A stretch of DNA of 50,009 bases from Bacillota bacterium (GTDB lineage Bacteria > Bacillota > Clostridia > Tissierellales > Tissierellaceae): assembly GCA_030602225.1 (NCBI GenBank), contig JAUWAD010000004.1:1-50009 (forward strand). The letters are read 5' to 3'. The notes under the pieces are model-generated. The model had not been told where the DNA came from, searched no databases, and worked only from the letters and a program-made list of their open reading frames with translations. Below, piece by piece: positions 30,460-40,755 of this stretch. Every line of letters starts with the position of its first letter. Position 1 is the first letter of the stretch. Position numbers and translations under genes: made by a program.

Positions 30460-30807
30460 TTATATCAATATTTCTGAAATTAAATCTTCAATTTCCTCAG
30501 CTTTTTTAGCTACTTTATCCTGAGAAAGTGATTTGATTTCTTCGGCGATTTCCTTAATTCTAATTATTGATTCCTGGCTTTTGTAGAATTTTTCAACCAG
30601 TTTTAATTGCTCCTCATAGTTGTTGAGTTTTTCCTCAGCCCTTTTAAGAGTATCAAAAACTGCCTGTCGACTTATTTCCAGTTCCTGGGCAATTTCAGCC
30701 AAAGATAAGTCATCCATATAATATAGTTCAATTATATCGTATTGTTTCTGACTTAACAGTTTCCCGTAAAAGTCGAATAGTATTCCTAATTTAACCAGCT
30801 TCTCCAT
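30460..30807 (-). CDS. ylxM: YlxM family HTH protein, SRP-operon associated
   Basis: MEKLVKLGILFDFYGKLLSQKQYDIIELYYMDDLSLAEIAQELEISRQAVFDTLKRAEEKL; upstream of ffh. Confidence 0.93.
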   Translation of the reverse strand: MEKLVKLGILFDFYGKLLSQKQYDIIELYYMDDLSLAEIAQELEISRQAVFDTLKRAEEKLNNYEEQLKLVEKFYKSQESIIRIKEIAEEIKSLSQDKVAKKAEEIEDLISEILI

Positions 30808-30820
30808 TTTATCACCAACT

Positions 30821-30857
30821 AATTATACTGTCAAGCAATTTACTTGACAGTATAATT
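30821..30857 (-). repeat. 15-bp perfect inverted repeat (7-nt loop) in the ftsY-ylxM intergenic region
   Basis: AATTATACTGTCAAG-CAATTTA-CTTGACAGTATAATT. Confidence 0.9.
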
Positions 30858-30883
30858 CTAGTTTATTATTCTTATTTTGTCAA
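30855..30883 (-). promoter_or_regulatory. sigmaA promoter for ylxM-ffh
   Basis: TTGACA-17-TAGAAT between the ftsY stop and the palindrome. Confidence 0.7.
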
Positions 30884-30887
30884 CACT

Positions 30888-31850
30888 TTAATCAAAAATT
30901 GCATCTATAAAGGAATCAACTTCAAAGGGTTGTAAATCATCGATTTTCTCCCCTACACCTATCATTTTAATAGGCAAATTCAACTCTGTTTGAAGGGCTA
31001 TTGCCACTCCGCCTTTTGCTGTTCCATCTAATTTAGTAAGAATAACACCTGTAATATTGGCAACTTCCTTAAATACTCTAGCTTGATTTATAGCATTTTG
31101 CCCTGTTGCTGCATCCAGAACCAGAAGTATTTCTTTTGTTGCATTCTCATATTCTCTATCTACTATCCTAAATATCTTATTAAGCTCATTCATCAAGTTG
31201 CTTTTATTGTGGAGTCTTCCGGCAGTGTCACAAATCAGTATATCGGTTTTTCTTGCCTTTGCCGCCTGAATACCATCGAATATAACCGCTGCAGGATCTG
31301 AACCTTCCTTATGAGCAACAAATTCAACTCCAGATCGTCTGCTCCATTCTTCCAATTGATCTATTGCTGCAGCCCTGAAGGTATCTCCTGCTGCTATTAA
31401 GACCTTCTTACCACTATTCTTAAAACTGTAGGCCATTTTGCCAATTGTGGTTGTTTTGCCAACACCATTTACTCCAACTACCAGTACTACAGATGGATGA
31501 GGCTCTAATTCCAAATTATTACTGGTAACTGACTTAATCATCAAGCTCTTAATTTCATCCTTTAGAAGTTCCTTAACTTCCATGGGATCTGTGATTCTAT
31601 TCTCTCGTACACTTTCTCTTAATCCTTGAATTATCTTCATAGTCGGTCCAACCCCAACATCAGCTGATACCAAAACATCTTCCAGATCATCAAATAATTC
31701 ATCATCCACGCCTTTATATCCAGATAGAATATCTTCTATCTTGTTACTCATATCCTTCCTTGTTTTGGCAAGTCCGGATTTAAGTTTATCTAAAATTCCT
31801 CCATTTTCCTTATCTTCCTTATCAATATCCTTCTTAAACCAATTAAACAT
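30888..31850 (-). CDS. ftsY: Signal recognition particle receptor FtsY
   Basis: GVNGVGKTTTIGKMAYSFK, DTAGRLHNKSNLM, TKLDGTAKGGVAIAL. Confidence 0.97.
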   Translation of the reverse strand: MFNWFKKDIDKEDKENGGILDKLKSGLAKTRKDMSNKIEDILSGYKGVDDELFDDLEDVLVSADVGVGPTMKIIQGLRESVRENRITDPMEVKELLKDEIKSLMIKSVTSNNLELEPHPSVVLVVGVNGVGKTTTIGKMAYSFKNSGKKVLIAAGDTFRAAAIDQLEEWSRRSGVEFVAHKEGSDPAAVIFDGIQAAKARKTDILICDTAGRLHNKSNLMNELNKIFRIVDREYENATKEILLVLDAATGQNAINQARVFKEVANITGVILTKLDGTAKGGVAIALQTELNLPIKMIGVGEKIDDLQPFEVDSFIDAIFD

Positions 31851-31863
31851 AATCTATCGCTCC

Positions 31864-34800
31864 TTAACTAGCAACTTCGGAATAGTCCTTTAACTTCAGG
31901 GAGATAAGTCGACTTACCCCCTCCTCTTCCATGGTTACACCATATAGTATGTCTGCAATTTCCATAGTCGTTTTTCTATGGGTTATCAGCACAAACTGAG
32001 TATTGTCATCAAATGTCTTTAAATAATTAGTGTATCTGCTTATATTTGCTTCATCCAATGCTGCATCAATTTCATCAAGAATACAAAATGGAGATGGCTT
32101 TGTCTTTAGTATTGCAAATAATAACGCTACAGCTGTAAGAGACTTCTCCCCACCTGATAAGAGTGTAAGGCTTTGTAGTTTCTTTCCAGGAGGTTGAGCC
32201 ATTATTTCAATACCTGCTGTTAGTATATCTTCATCTTCATCAATTTCAAGCCTTGCCTTACCACCAGAGAATAATATGGAGAATGTCTGTGTGAACTTCT
32301 CGTTGATCTCATCAAAGGATTTTCTAAACTGGATTCTCATTTTTCTCTCCATATCCTTTACTACCTTTTGAATATCTTCTTTAGCTATATTTAAATCATT
32401 AATCTGGGTACTAAGGAACTCATAACGTTGATTTATGGATTTAAACTCCTCAATGGCTGCTACATTTACATTGCCCAACTCCCTGATTTCAGATTTCAAA
32501 ATGTTTATCTGACTTTTAGCTTCCTTCATATTAGTAACTATATCCTGGAATTTCATTGCATCTTCCAGTGAAATCTGATATTCTTCCTGAAGTTTTTCCA
32601 AGTTGTTCTCAATAATCAGATTGGATTTCTCCAAATCAACTTCCAACTTGTTTAGCTCTCTATCTAATTTGGAGTTTCTTTGAGTGATGGTCTTAAGTCT
32701 ATCCTGAAGATTATAAAAGTCATTTCTTAAGACTTCTCTCTTCTTTGTTAGTAATTTTAGCTCATTAGCTTCATTTTCCTCACTAACTTCCTGCTTTTCT
32801 ATCAATTTTACAAGTTTTGATTTTTCTTCAACTATTTCATTAAGCTCCATATCTATTGAAGAAATCTGATGGCTCTTATCAATAATTTCCAAAGAGGAAT
32901 TTTTCTTATCCTCCTCAAATGAAGAAATTTTAATTTCTGCCTCAGTAATTCTATTTTCAATATGATTGATCTTAACTCTTATTTCAGTGATGCTTTCCTC
33001 TAGAAAGGATCTTTTCTCCTTCATGCCATCCAGTTGAGTTTGCATAGAATTAATCTCATTTCTCAAATGAGAGGTTTCTTCAAGTAATTTTTCGTACTCA
33101 TTTTCAATACTAAGACTTTGACCTTGAAGGGATGATTTTTCATCCAGTAAACTATTTAGTTCAGCTTCTTTTTTTGCAATCTCATCCAATAATCTTTGTT
33201 GCTCTGATTTAAGGTTCTTGATTTCATAATTTATATCAACAATTATTTTTTCAATTTCTGTCAAATACCCCCTGGTATTCACAATCTGGAATTTCTTTTC
33301 TTCAGAATCCTCAACCAATTGACTTAATTCTTTAAGGTATTCTTCCTTTTCCTTTTTCTGAACATTCAGCAATTCCTCTAATTCTCTCAAGTTATGCTTT
33401 CTGTTTAGTATACTTATATTCTGATTGCTTATACTACCTCCAGTAAGACTTCCACCAGGATTAACAACCTCACCATCCAATGTCACTATTCTGGTTTTGA
33501 ATCCATACTTTTTGGAGTATTTCAAAGCATTGTCCATATCATAAGCAATTATAGTTCTACCCAATAGATTGCTAAATATGTTTGAATATTTAGTATCAAA
33601 ACTAATTAAATCACTACCATATCCAAAAAGATTAAAGTCTCTTTTATCTTTTTCACTTAAGCTCAGCGAATAAGAGGTTACTGTATTAAGAGGAAGGAAT
33701 GTTGCCCTGCCTTTATTATTGCGCTTAAGATATCCGATTAATCCCTTAGCTGCATGATCATCTTCAACCACAATGTTTTGGGATGCCCCTCCCAGTGCAA
33801 TATCAATTGCCTTAAGGTACTTCTTATCCACTGTAAACAATTCAGCAACAAGGCCAATATATCCATCCTTAAGTCCTTTATCTGCTTCTACTGCCTTTAA
33901 AATAGACTTGACACTATTAAAGTAACCTTCATATTCATTTTCCATGCTCTTATATAGATTTATAGTGGAATTATTTTTCTCAATTGAAATATTTATTTTT
34001 ATAAGTTCTGTATCCACAAATGATATTTTTTCCTGGATCTCATTATATCTGGATTCAATATTTTCTAAACTTAATCTTGAATCATCAACATCCTTTGATC
34101 TCATTTCAAGGACTTTAACAAGATCCGTTTCACGTTGATTAACTCTTCTTTCCTCCAATTGAAGTCTATCTTTTTCAAGATTTAAATTTTCAAGTCTCCT
34201 TGAGATGCTTTCATTAAAGGAGATTATTGTGTTTCCCTGACTTTTCTTATCTGAAAGATTACTATGGGATTCCATTAACTCTTCCTTCTTCTGATTAATG
34301 GCATTTTCCAAATACATTATCTCTTGATTTAAGATTTCCTTCTCTTCAGTCAAGTTTTTAAACTCGTTATCCAGAGCATTCTTTGTGGTATTGAGCTTCT
34401 GAATCTGAGAATTAGTCTCTAAAAAGAAATTATCATCATCCACCAGGTTTTCTCTGTGAATTTTAATCTCTTCTGTAAGTCTTGACTTCTCCTTATTTAA
34501 GTAGAGTTCCTTTTCACTGATCACCTGTACTCTATTCTTATTTCTCTCAAATGTCTGAATGCTTTCCATCTTAAGGGTTCGTTTTTCATCGATCTGAGAT
34601 TCAAGACTATTTAGTTCATCCTTAGTTGAAGAATAAACCAAATCCAGATTCTTCTCTTCCTCATCAACTATTTCCTTCTCTTCCATTAAGGTATTTCTCT
34701 TAATCTGTGATACTTCAAGTTGATTTTTTTGCTTGTTGATTTCCTGTACAGATATACTAACATCAAGGTCCCTTAATTGACCATAAAGATGCTGAAATTT

Positions 34801-35439
34801 TGTTGCTTTCTCAGCCTCAACTTCTAAAGTATCTCTCTGGGATTTGATTTCATTAAGCAAGTCAGCAATTCTCGTAAGATTATTCTCTGTCTTTTCTAAT
34901 TTTCTTAGAGCATCATGCTTTCTTGACTTATACTTTACTATCCCAGCTGCCTCTTCAAAGATATTTCTTCTATCCTCTGGTTTATTGGAAAGGATTTCAT
35001 CAATTTTTCCCTGTCCAATAATGGAGTAACCCTCCTTACCGATTCCAGTGTCCATAAATAGTTCTCTTATATCCTTTAGTCTACAGGAATTCTTATTTAT
35101 GTAGTATTCACTTTCTCCAGATCTGAACATTCTTCTTGTGACTGCAACTTCTCTATAATCTATGGGTATTTTGCCGGAGGAATTATCAAATGTTATTGTG
35201 ACTTCAGAAAAGCCTAAAGCTTTCCTCTTCTCCGTACCGGAGAAAATTATATCCTCCATTTTATTTCCCCTAAGGCTTTTTACGCTCTGCTCTCCCAAGA
35301 CCCATCTAATGGCATCAGCAATATTACTTTTACCACTTCCATTAGGTCCAACTATAGCTGTAACCCTGCTTTTAAACTCCACATCAGTTTTTTCAGCAAA
35401 AGACTTAAATCCTTGTATATCTACTTTTTTAAGATACAT
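31864..35439 (-). CDS. smc: Chromosome segregation protein SMC
   Basis: 1191 aa; Walker A GPNGSGKSNIADAIRWVLGEQS, hinge, coiled coils, signature LLSGGEKSLTAVALLFAI and ILDEIDAALDEANI. Confidence 0.98.
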   Translation of the reverse strand: MYLKKVDIQGFKSFAEKTDVEFKSRVTAIVGPNGSGKSNIADAIRWVLGEQSVKSLRGNKMEDIIFSGTEKRKALGFSEVTITFDNSSGKIPIDYREVAVTRRMFRSGESEYYINKNSCRLKDIRELFMDTGIGKEGYSIIGQGKIDEILSNKPEDRRNIFEEAAGIVKYKSRKHDALRKLEKTENNLTRIADLLNEIKSQRDTLEVEAEKATKFQHLYGQLRDLDVSISVQEINKQKNQLEVSQIKRNTLMEEKEIVDEEEKNLDLVYSSTKDELNSLESQIDEKRTLKMESIQTFERNKNRVQVISEKELYLNKEKSRLTEEIKIHRENLVDDDNFFLETNSQIQKLNTTKNALDNEFKNLTEEKEILNQEIMYLENAINQKKEELMESHSNLSDKKSQGNTIISFNESISRRLENLNLEKDRLQLEERRVNQRETDLVKVLEMRSKDVDDSRLSLENIESRYNEIQEKISFVDTELIKINISIEKNNSTINLYKSMENEYEGYFNSVKSILKAVEADKGLKDGYIGLVAELFTVDKKYLKAIDIALGGASQNIVVEDDHAAKGLIGYLKRNNKGRATFLPLNTVTSYSLSLSEKDKRDFNLFGYGSDLISFDTKYSNIFSNLLGRTIIAYDMDNALKYSKKYGFKTRIVTLDGEVVNPGGSLTGGSISNQNISILNRKHNLRELEELLNVQKKEKEEYLKELSQLVEDSEEKKFQIVNTRGYLTEIEKIIVDINYEIKNLKSEQQRLLDEIAKKEAELNSLLDEKSSLQGQSLSIENEYEKLLEETSHLRNEINSMQTQLDGMKEKRSFLEESITEIRVKINHIENRITEAEIKISSFEEDKKNSSLEIIDKSHQISSIDMELNEIVEEKSKLVKLIEKQEVSEENEANELKLLTKKREVLRNDFYNLQDRLKTITQRNSKLDRELNKLEVDLEKSNLIIENNLEKLQEEYQISLEDAMKFQDIVTNMKEAKSQINILKSEIRELGNVNVAAIEEFKSINQRYEFLSTQINDLNIAKEDIQKVVKDMERKMRIQFRKSFDEINEKFTQTFSILFSGGKARLEIDEDEDILTAGIEIMAQPPGKKLQSLTLLSGGEKSLTAVALLFAILKTKPSPFCILDEIDAALDEANISRYTNYLKTFDDNTQFVLITHRKTTMEIADILYGVTMEEEGVSRLISLKLKDYSEVAS

Positions 35440-35472
35440 ATGCTCACCTCTTTCAACTATGAAATGTCTAAA

Positions 35473-35500
35473 TAAAAGGCTTCCAAAAGGGAAACCTTTT
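35473..35500 (-). terminator. Hairpin between radical SAM gene and smc (attenuator/terminator)
   Basis: AAAGGTTTCC-CTTTT-GGAAGCCTTT then TATTTAG on the minus strand. Confidence 0.55.
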
Positions 35501-36590
35501 AAAGTGGGTTTTTAAGCAGATAATTACTGATACAATTATAAACATCAATCAGAATATTTTCCTGATCGAAATTAACAATTATTGAATTATCAATTTCATT
35601 ACTTCCATATATTTTAAAACCTTTTAAATTATATCTGGTTATGATTTCATTCTTATTACTTCCATGTTGACCTACTAATGCTGAAAGAATCCTGTTGGAA
35701 GTTCTTATGGTAAGGAGTTTTCCCTTAAGAGCATCCCGACGCTCTTCAAAGAAGGTATTTAGAATCTCATTATAAACCCATGTCTCAACCAGTTGTCTGA
35801 AAGATGGATGAAAAGGTCCAGCAACAACATCTTTTCCCAGTTGAATGTTTTCTGTTGGTTGGAGTCCGATTCTAATGACATTAATATCTTCTATTATACA
35901 CTTCATAAGGACTTTTCCTGATATCCTAACTGCATCTTCAATGGAGATTGGAATATAGTCTCCCCTATTATACATATTTTCAAGCTGGGTATTCTTAATT
36001 ATAAGAGTTGGGTAAATTCTAAGGATCTCTGGTTTGATTGAAATAATCTCCCTGGCGGTTCTTAGGGCCTTATCTTCATTATCTCCAGGCAAACCTAGCA
36101 TCATCTGAAGTCCCAAGGTAAATCCCCATAGCTTAATTAGTCTGGATGCGTTGAAAACATCCTCCCTTAAGTGACCTCTTTCACTTAAAATAAGAACTTG
36201 TGGATCAAGAGACTGAACACCAAGTTCAATTATATCAACCTGATACCTTTTCAACAGAGAAAGAATTTCTTCATTGATAGCATCAGGTCTTGTTGAGAGT
36301 CTAATTTTATTAATCATTCCTCTTTGCTTATAGTTATATGCCACTGAAAGCAATAGTTCCTGAGTAGGGATATCAATTGCTGTAAAGCTACCGCCATAAA
36401 ATGCAACCTCAATAAAGCTGTTTTCTTTAAAGGTTTTCAAATGAGAATCAATTGTTTCCTTGACATTTTCCTGGGTAATATTTGTGCTTAGTCCTGTTAT
36501 TTTCTTCTGATTGCAGAATACACAATCATGGGGGCAACCAAAATGTGGCACAAAGATGGGAATTATATAATGCCTACTCATAATCCTCAC
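35499..36590 (-). CDS. Elp3-like radical SAM protein lacking the acetyltransferase domain
   Basis: FGCPHDCVFCNQKKITG (CxxxCxxC), AFYGGSFTAIDIPTQ; recurrent neighbour of smc/rnc in Clostridia. Confidence 0.9.
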   Translation of the reverse strand: MRIMSRHYIIPIFVPHFGCPHDCVFCNQKKITGLSTNITQENVKETIDSHLKTFKENSFIEVAFYGGSFTAIDIPTQELLLSVAYNYKQRGMINKIRLSTRPDAINEEILSLLKRYQVDIIELGVQSLDPQVLILSERGHLREDVFNASRLIKLWGFTLGLQMMLGLPGDNEDKALRTAREIISIKPEILRIYPTLIIKNTQLENMYNRGDYIPISIEDAVRISGKVLMKCIIEDINVIRIGLQPTENIQLGKDVVAGPFHPSFRQLVETWVYNEILNTFFEERRDALKGKLLTIRTSNRILSALVGQHGSNKNEIITRYNLKGFKIYGSNEIDNSIIVNFDQENILIDVYNCISNYLLKNPL

Positions 36591-37293
36591 CCATTAGTAT
36601 AAGAGCTTCCTTAGCTGCCAGTTGCTCTGCTTCCTTCTTGTTTCTACCCATTCCTGATCCAATTACATCCTGACCTACATGCACATCCACATAGAACAAC
36701 TTATTATGATCTGGACCTTCTTCTCTTACCACCCTGTATGTTATCTTTTCTCTTGTAACTTTCTGTAATTTCTCCTGAAGCTGGGTTTTATAGTCAACAA
36801 ATAGATTCCCCTTGGCAACTTCCTTTACAATATCCTTTTCGAAATTATTTATTAGAAACTTAGTAACAGTCTCAAAATTACTGTCTAGAAATATTGCTCC
36901 AGTAATTGCCTCACTTACATCAGCAAGTATTGATTCCCTTTTTCTTCCACCAGTTGCCTCTTCCCCTTTACCTAGCAATAAATAATCTCCCAGTTTTACC
37001 TTTTTTGCTGCTAGGGCAAGGGATGATTCGCAAACTACCTTTGCTCTTATTTTAGTAAGTTCACCCTCTGGGTAGAATGGGTATTTTAAATACAAGTACT
37101 GACTTACCACTAGATTAATTACTGTATCTCCTAAGAATTCCAATCTTTGATTGCTCTTACTTGGGTGCAAGTTATGTTCATTTGCATAGGAACTGTGAGT
37201 AAGGGCTGTTTCCAATAACTCAATGTCCTCGAAATGATACTCTAGATTATCCTGTAATTTTTCAAAATTTTTCCTACTATTATCATCTATCAT
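36574..37293 (-). CDS. rnc: Ribonuclease III
   Basis: NQRLEFLGDTVINLVVSQYLY and C-terminal dsRBD (DYKTQLQEKLQK...GSGMGRNKKEAEQLAAKEAL). Confidence 0.97.
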   Translation of the reverse strand: MIDDNSRKNFEKLQDNLEYHFEDIELLETALTHSSYANEHNLHPSKSNQRLEFLGDTVINLVVSQYLYLKYPFYPEGELTKIRAKVVCESSLALAAKKVKLGDYLLLGKGEEATGGRKRESILADVSEAITGAIFLDSNFETVTKFLINNFEKDIVKEVAKGNLFVDYKTQLQEKLQKVTREKITYRVVREEGPDHNKLFYVDVHVGQDVIGSGMGRNKKEAEQLAAKEALILMGEDYE

Positions 37294-37317
37294 AATTACT
37301 CCCCCAAGCTGCTTATA

Positions 37318-37548
37318 TTAACTAAGCTTACTCTTTATATATGCCTTTGCATCTCCTACAGTTTTTATGTTATCCACATCATCATCTTCAACTTCCAACT
37401 CAAACTCATCCTCTAAAGCCATTACCAACTCCACAAGATCCAATGAATCCGCGTTTAAATCATCCTTGAATGATGTTTCCATGGTTATCATACTTTCATC
37501 CACATTGAATTGAGTAGCTATAATCTTAATAATTTTTTCAGTTAACAT
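37318..37548 (-). CDS. acpP: Acyl carrier protein
   Basis: [29 protein letters not shown] phosphopantetheine site DSLD. Confidence 0.97.
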   Translation of the reverse strand: MLTEKIIKIIATQFNVDESMITMETSFKDDLNADSLDLVELVMALEDEFELEVEDDDVDNIKTVGDAKAYIKSKLS

Positions 37549-37549
37549 T

Positions 37550-38545
37550 TTATTCCTCCGTTGTAATTAATTTATTTTCTATTGCCTTGATAACATCTTT
37601 TTCAATAAAGGTCTTTAATTGCCCAATACCATTTTTAATGGCATATGAATCGGAACTACCGTGAGCTTTTACCACAGGTTTCTTAGTTCCAAGTAAAGGT
37701 GCTCCACCATACTCTCTATAATCCATGGTTTTCTTAAGTTCAGACATCTGTCCTTTAAGGAGTAATGCTCCAATTTTTGTTTTAAGGTTGCTTAAAAAAG
37801 CTTTCTTCAAAAGGCTAAAAATTGATGATGCAAGGCCTTCAGTTAATTTTAGAGCAATGTTCCCAACAAATCCATCACAGACCATTACATCCACATCCCC
37901 CATGGGCAAATCTCTTCCTTCTATATTTCCCACAAAGTTAATTGGGCTATCCTTTAGTAACTGGAAGGTTTCCTTAGCCAACTGATTTCCCTTTGAATCT
38001 TCAGTTCCAACATTAATTAATCCAACTTTTGGATTCTTTTTACCCATAACTTCTTCCATATAAATTGAACCCATCAATGCAAATTGCTGCAAGTACTCCG
38101 GCTTTGAGTCCATGTTAGCTCCTGCATCAAGAAGAAGGGATGCACCTTTTAATGTTGGGTACAAAAGTGTTATGGCAGCTCTATCTATTCCTTCAATTCT
38201 CTTTACAATAAAAAGACCACCTGCAAGTAATGCCCCTGTATTACCAGCGGAGATTATACCTTCCCCAAGACCATCTTTTAGGGCGTTTAGACCAACCACC
38301 AGGGAACTATCCTTTTTTCTTCTAATTGCTATGGCAGGATCATCATCATTGGTTATAATATCCGTTGCATTTAGTATTTCTAACTTATCCTTTGGATATT
38401 GATATTTAGCTAGTTCTTTAGTTATTATTTCTTCTGGTCCAGTGATTATAATGTGGATGCCAAATTGGTTAATTGCATCAATTGAACCTTTAACTGTAGA
38501 CTCTGGGGCATTGTCCCCTCCCATACCATCAACTATAATTTTCAT
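37550..38545 (-). CDS. plsX: Phosphate acyltransferase PlsX
   Basis: [20 protein letters not shown]...[16 protein letters not shown]-like, [22 protein letters not shown]. Start trimmed from 38557. Confidence 0.97.
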   Translation of the reverse strand: MKIIVDGMGGDNAPESTVKGSIDAINQFGIHIIITGPEEIITKELAKYQYPKDKLEILNATDIITNDDDPAIAIRRKKDSSLVVGLNALKDGLGEGIISAGNTGALLAGGLFIVKRIEGIDRAAITLLYPTLKGASLLLDAGANMDSKPEYLQQFALMGSIYMEEVMGKKNPKVGLINVGTEDSKGNQLAKETFQLLKDSPINFVGNIEGRDLPMGDVDVMVCDGFVGNIALKLTEGLASSIFSLLKKAFLSNLKTKIGALLLKGQMSELKKTMDYREYGGAPLLGTKKPVVKAHGSSDSYAIKNGIGQLKTFIEKDVIKAIENKLITTEE

Positions 38546-38588
38546 AATATCCCTCACTTTTAGTAGTCATATTATATATTTTAACACA

Positions 38589-38627
38589 TAAAAAAAAGAT
38601 AGTGAAGCTAATCACTATCTTTTCCAT
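38589..38627 (-). terminator. Terminator downstream of rpmF
   Basis: AAAAGATAGTG-ATTAGCTT-CACTATCTTTTTTTTATG on the minus strand. Confidence 0.88.
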
Positions 38628-38807
38628 TTACTCGACTACAATAACTTCTTTGCTTTTGTAATAGCCACAGCTTCTGCAAACTCTATGTGGTTGTTTAGGC
38701 TCATGACATTGTGGACATTCTACAACTGTAGTTTTATTTAGTCTGTAAGAAGAGGCTCTTCTTTTGTCTCTTCTTGCTTTAGAAGTTTTCCTTTTTGGTA
38801 CTGCCAT
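38628..38807 (-). CDS. rpmF: 50S ribosomal protein L32
   Basis: Minus-strand translation [59 protein letters not shown] (59 aa, CxxC...CxxC). Absent from the supplied ORF track. Confidence 0.97.
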   Translation of the reverse strand: MAVPKRKTSKARRDKRRASSYRLNKTTVVECPQCHEPKQPHRVCRSCGYYKSKEVIVVE

Positions 38808-38820
38808 TTAAAACACCTCC

Positions 38821-39333
38821 TTAATCATTTAGAGAAAGTTCCCTTAACTTTTCGAATCGCAAATCAACATTTGAAGTATCACATTGACACTTCTCCTTGT
38901 TTAGGTCAGCACCACATTTTGGGCATAACCCTTTGCATTCATCACTGCATAAATTCTTCATTGGTAGGGAACTAACAATTTGATTCCAAATGTACTCTCT
39001 GAGGTCTAGTTCATCATCATTATAATAGATAACCTCGTCAGATTCTTCACTGTCATTAGCGTTCCCTGAATCTTTTTTTAATTTTCCTGTTGATTTAAAG
39101 CTCATATCCTTCTTAGTTTCTATTAGGCATCTATCACACTGTGAAGTGTAAGTAAAATCTCCGTTTAAATATAGTTGGAATTCTCCATCAACCTTATAGA
39201 TTTCTCCAGAAACTTTTACCGGAAAGATTATCCCATAATCTTCCAAAATAGGATCATCTATTCTGTTAATTTCATCAGAAAATTTCAGAACAGATTTTGA
39301 ACTATCAACAAACTTTGTTAAATTGATTAACAT
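38821..39333 (-). CDS. yceD: YceD/DUF177 family protein
   Basis: CDRCL...CSDECKGLCPKCGADLNKEKCQC Cys motifs; upstream of rpmF. Confidence 0.93.
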   Translation of the reverse strand: MLINLTKFVDSSKSVLKFSDEINRIDDPILEDYGIIFPVKVSGEIYKVDGEFQLYLNGDFTYTSQCDRCLIETKKDMSFKSTGKLKKDSGNANDSEESDEVIYYNDDELDLREYIWNQIVSSLPMKNLCSDECKGLCPKCGADLNKEKCQCDTSNVDLRFEKLRELSLND

Positions 39334-39397
39334 CTATGTCACCTCTTAGACTAACACTACTATTATATATACGAGGCATCTATTTGTCAACAATTAG

Positions 39398-40591
39398 TTA
39401 CTTAACTAATTCCAAAGTATCCCTTGCGATCATAAGCTCTTCATTAGTTGGAATAACCATAATTGTAGCACTTGCTAAATCCTTATTAATAACAGCTTCT
39501 TTTCCTCTTACTTTGTTAAGCTCATTGTCGATTCTTATATTCAAGCACTCTAGTCCTTCACAAACCATTTTACGTATAACATCTGAGTTTTCGCCTATTC
39601 CAGCTGTAAATACAAGAACATCAATTCTGCACATTTGAGCAGCATATGCTGCAACGTATTTCTTAACTCTATTTGTGAATACTTGAAGTGCTAATTTAGC
39701 TCTTTCATTTCCCTCTTCAGCAGCTATTTCCAGGTCTCTAAAGTCACTGCTTAGTCCTGATATACCAAGAACTCCTGACTTTTTGTTCAACATATTGTTT
39801 ACTTCATCAAATGTCATACCTTCTTTATCCATTAAAAATGGAATTATTGCTGGGTCAATATCACCAGATCTTGTACCCATAGCCAATCCTTCAAGGGGAG
39901 TGAATCCCATACTTGTATCAATTGACTTACCACCTTCAATAGCTGTAACACTTGATCCATTTCCCAAATGGCAAGTAACTATGTTTAGATCTTTAACATC
40001 TCTACCTAGAATCTCAGCAGCCCTTAAGGAAACATACTTATGAGAAGTTCCGTGGAATCCGTATCTTCTGATTTTGTACTTCTCGTAAAACTCATAAGGT
40101 ATTGGGTAGATATAGTTTTCGGCTGGAATTGTCTGATGGAAAGCTGTATCAAATACTCCAACCATTGGTGTGTTTGGCATTAACTCTTTACAAGCTTCAA
40201 TACCCATTATATTTGGTGGGTTGTGTAATGGAGCAAGCTCAATATTTTTATTAAGTGCATTCATAACTGCTTCATTTATAATAACAGATGATGCAAAATC
40301 TTCTCCACCATGAACAACTCTATGTCCTACAGCGCCAATTTCATCCATTGATTCAAGAGCACCATGTTCCTTGTCCACCAATACACCTAGTACAAGCTCT
40401 AAAGCTTTCTTATGGTCATTCATAGGCTCTTCGATTACAACTCTTTCCTTGCCAGTTGTATCATGCTTAATTCTTGCACCTTCAATTCCTATCCTCTCTA
40501 CAAGTCCTTTAGCTAGAACTCCTTCATCAGTCATATCAATCAATTGATATTTTAAGGAAGAACTTCCGCAGTTGATTACCAATATTTTCAT
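39398..40591 (-). CDS. ackA: Acetate kinase
   Basis: [50 protein letters not shown]-like [12 protein letters not shown]. Confidence 0.98.
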   Translation of the reverse strand: MKILVINCGSSSLKYQLIDMTDEGVLAKGLVERIGIEGARIKHDTTGKERVVIEEPMNDHKKALELVLGVLVDKEHGALESMDEIGAVGHRVVHGGEDFASSVIINEAVMNALNKNIELAPLHNPPNIMGIEACKELMPNTPMVGVFDTAFHQTIPAENYIYPIPYEFYEKYKIRRYGFHGTSHKYVSLRAAEILGRDVKDLNIVTCHLGNGSSVTAIEGGKSIDTSMGFTPLEGLAMGTRSGDIDPAIIPFLMDKEGMTFDEVNNMLNKKSGVLGISGLSSDFRDLEIAAEEGNERAKLALQVFTNRVKKYVAAYAAQMCRIDVLVFTAGIGENSDVIRKMVCEGLECLNIRIDNELNKVRGKEAVINKDLASATIMVIPTNEELMIARDTLELVK

Positions 40592-40700
40592 CTAATAACC
40601 TCCTAATTGTTTTTCTATAACAATAGTATTATATTTATGTTAAAAAATCAACAGATTATACCAACATAAATTAACTTAATAGATTTAAATACTGTAACAA

Positions 40701-40729
40701 TTGTATCAATTAAAAAACAATGGTATTAT
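40701..40729 (+). promoter_or_regulatory. Putative sigmaA promoter for tmcAL
   Basis: TTGTAT-17-TATTAT, with TGGAGGAG SD downstream. Confidence 0.55.
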
Positions 40730-40755
40730 ATTTCTATATCTGGAGGAGATTAAAT

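Noticed and set aside
31864-35439. Coiled-coil ORF as a possible SMC-like defence ATPase (e.g. Wadjet JetC)
   Set aside because: Hinge, Walker motifs and the neighbours ftsY and rnc identify it as the housekeeping SMC.
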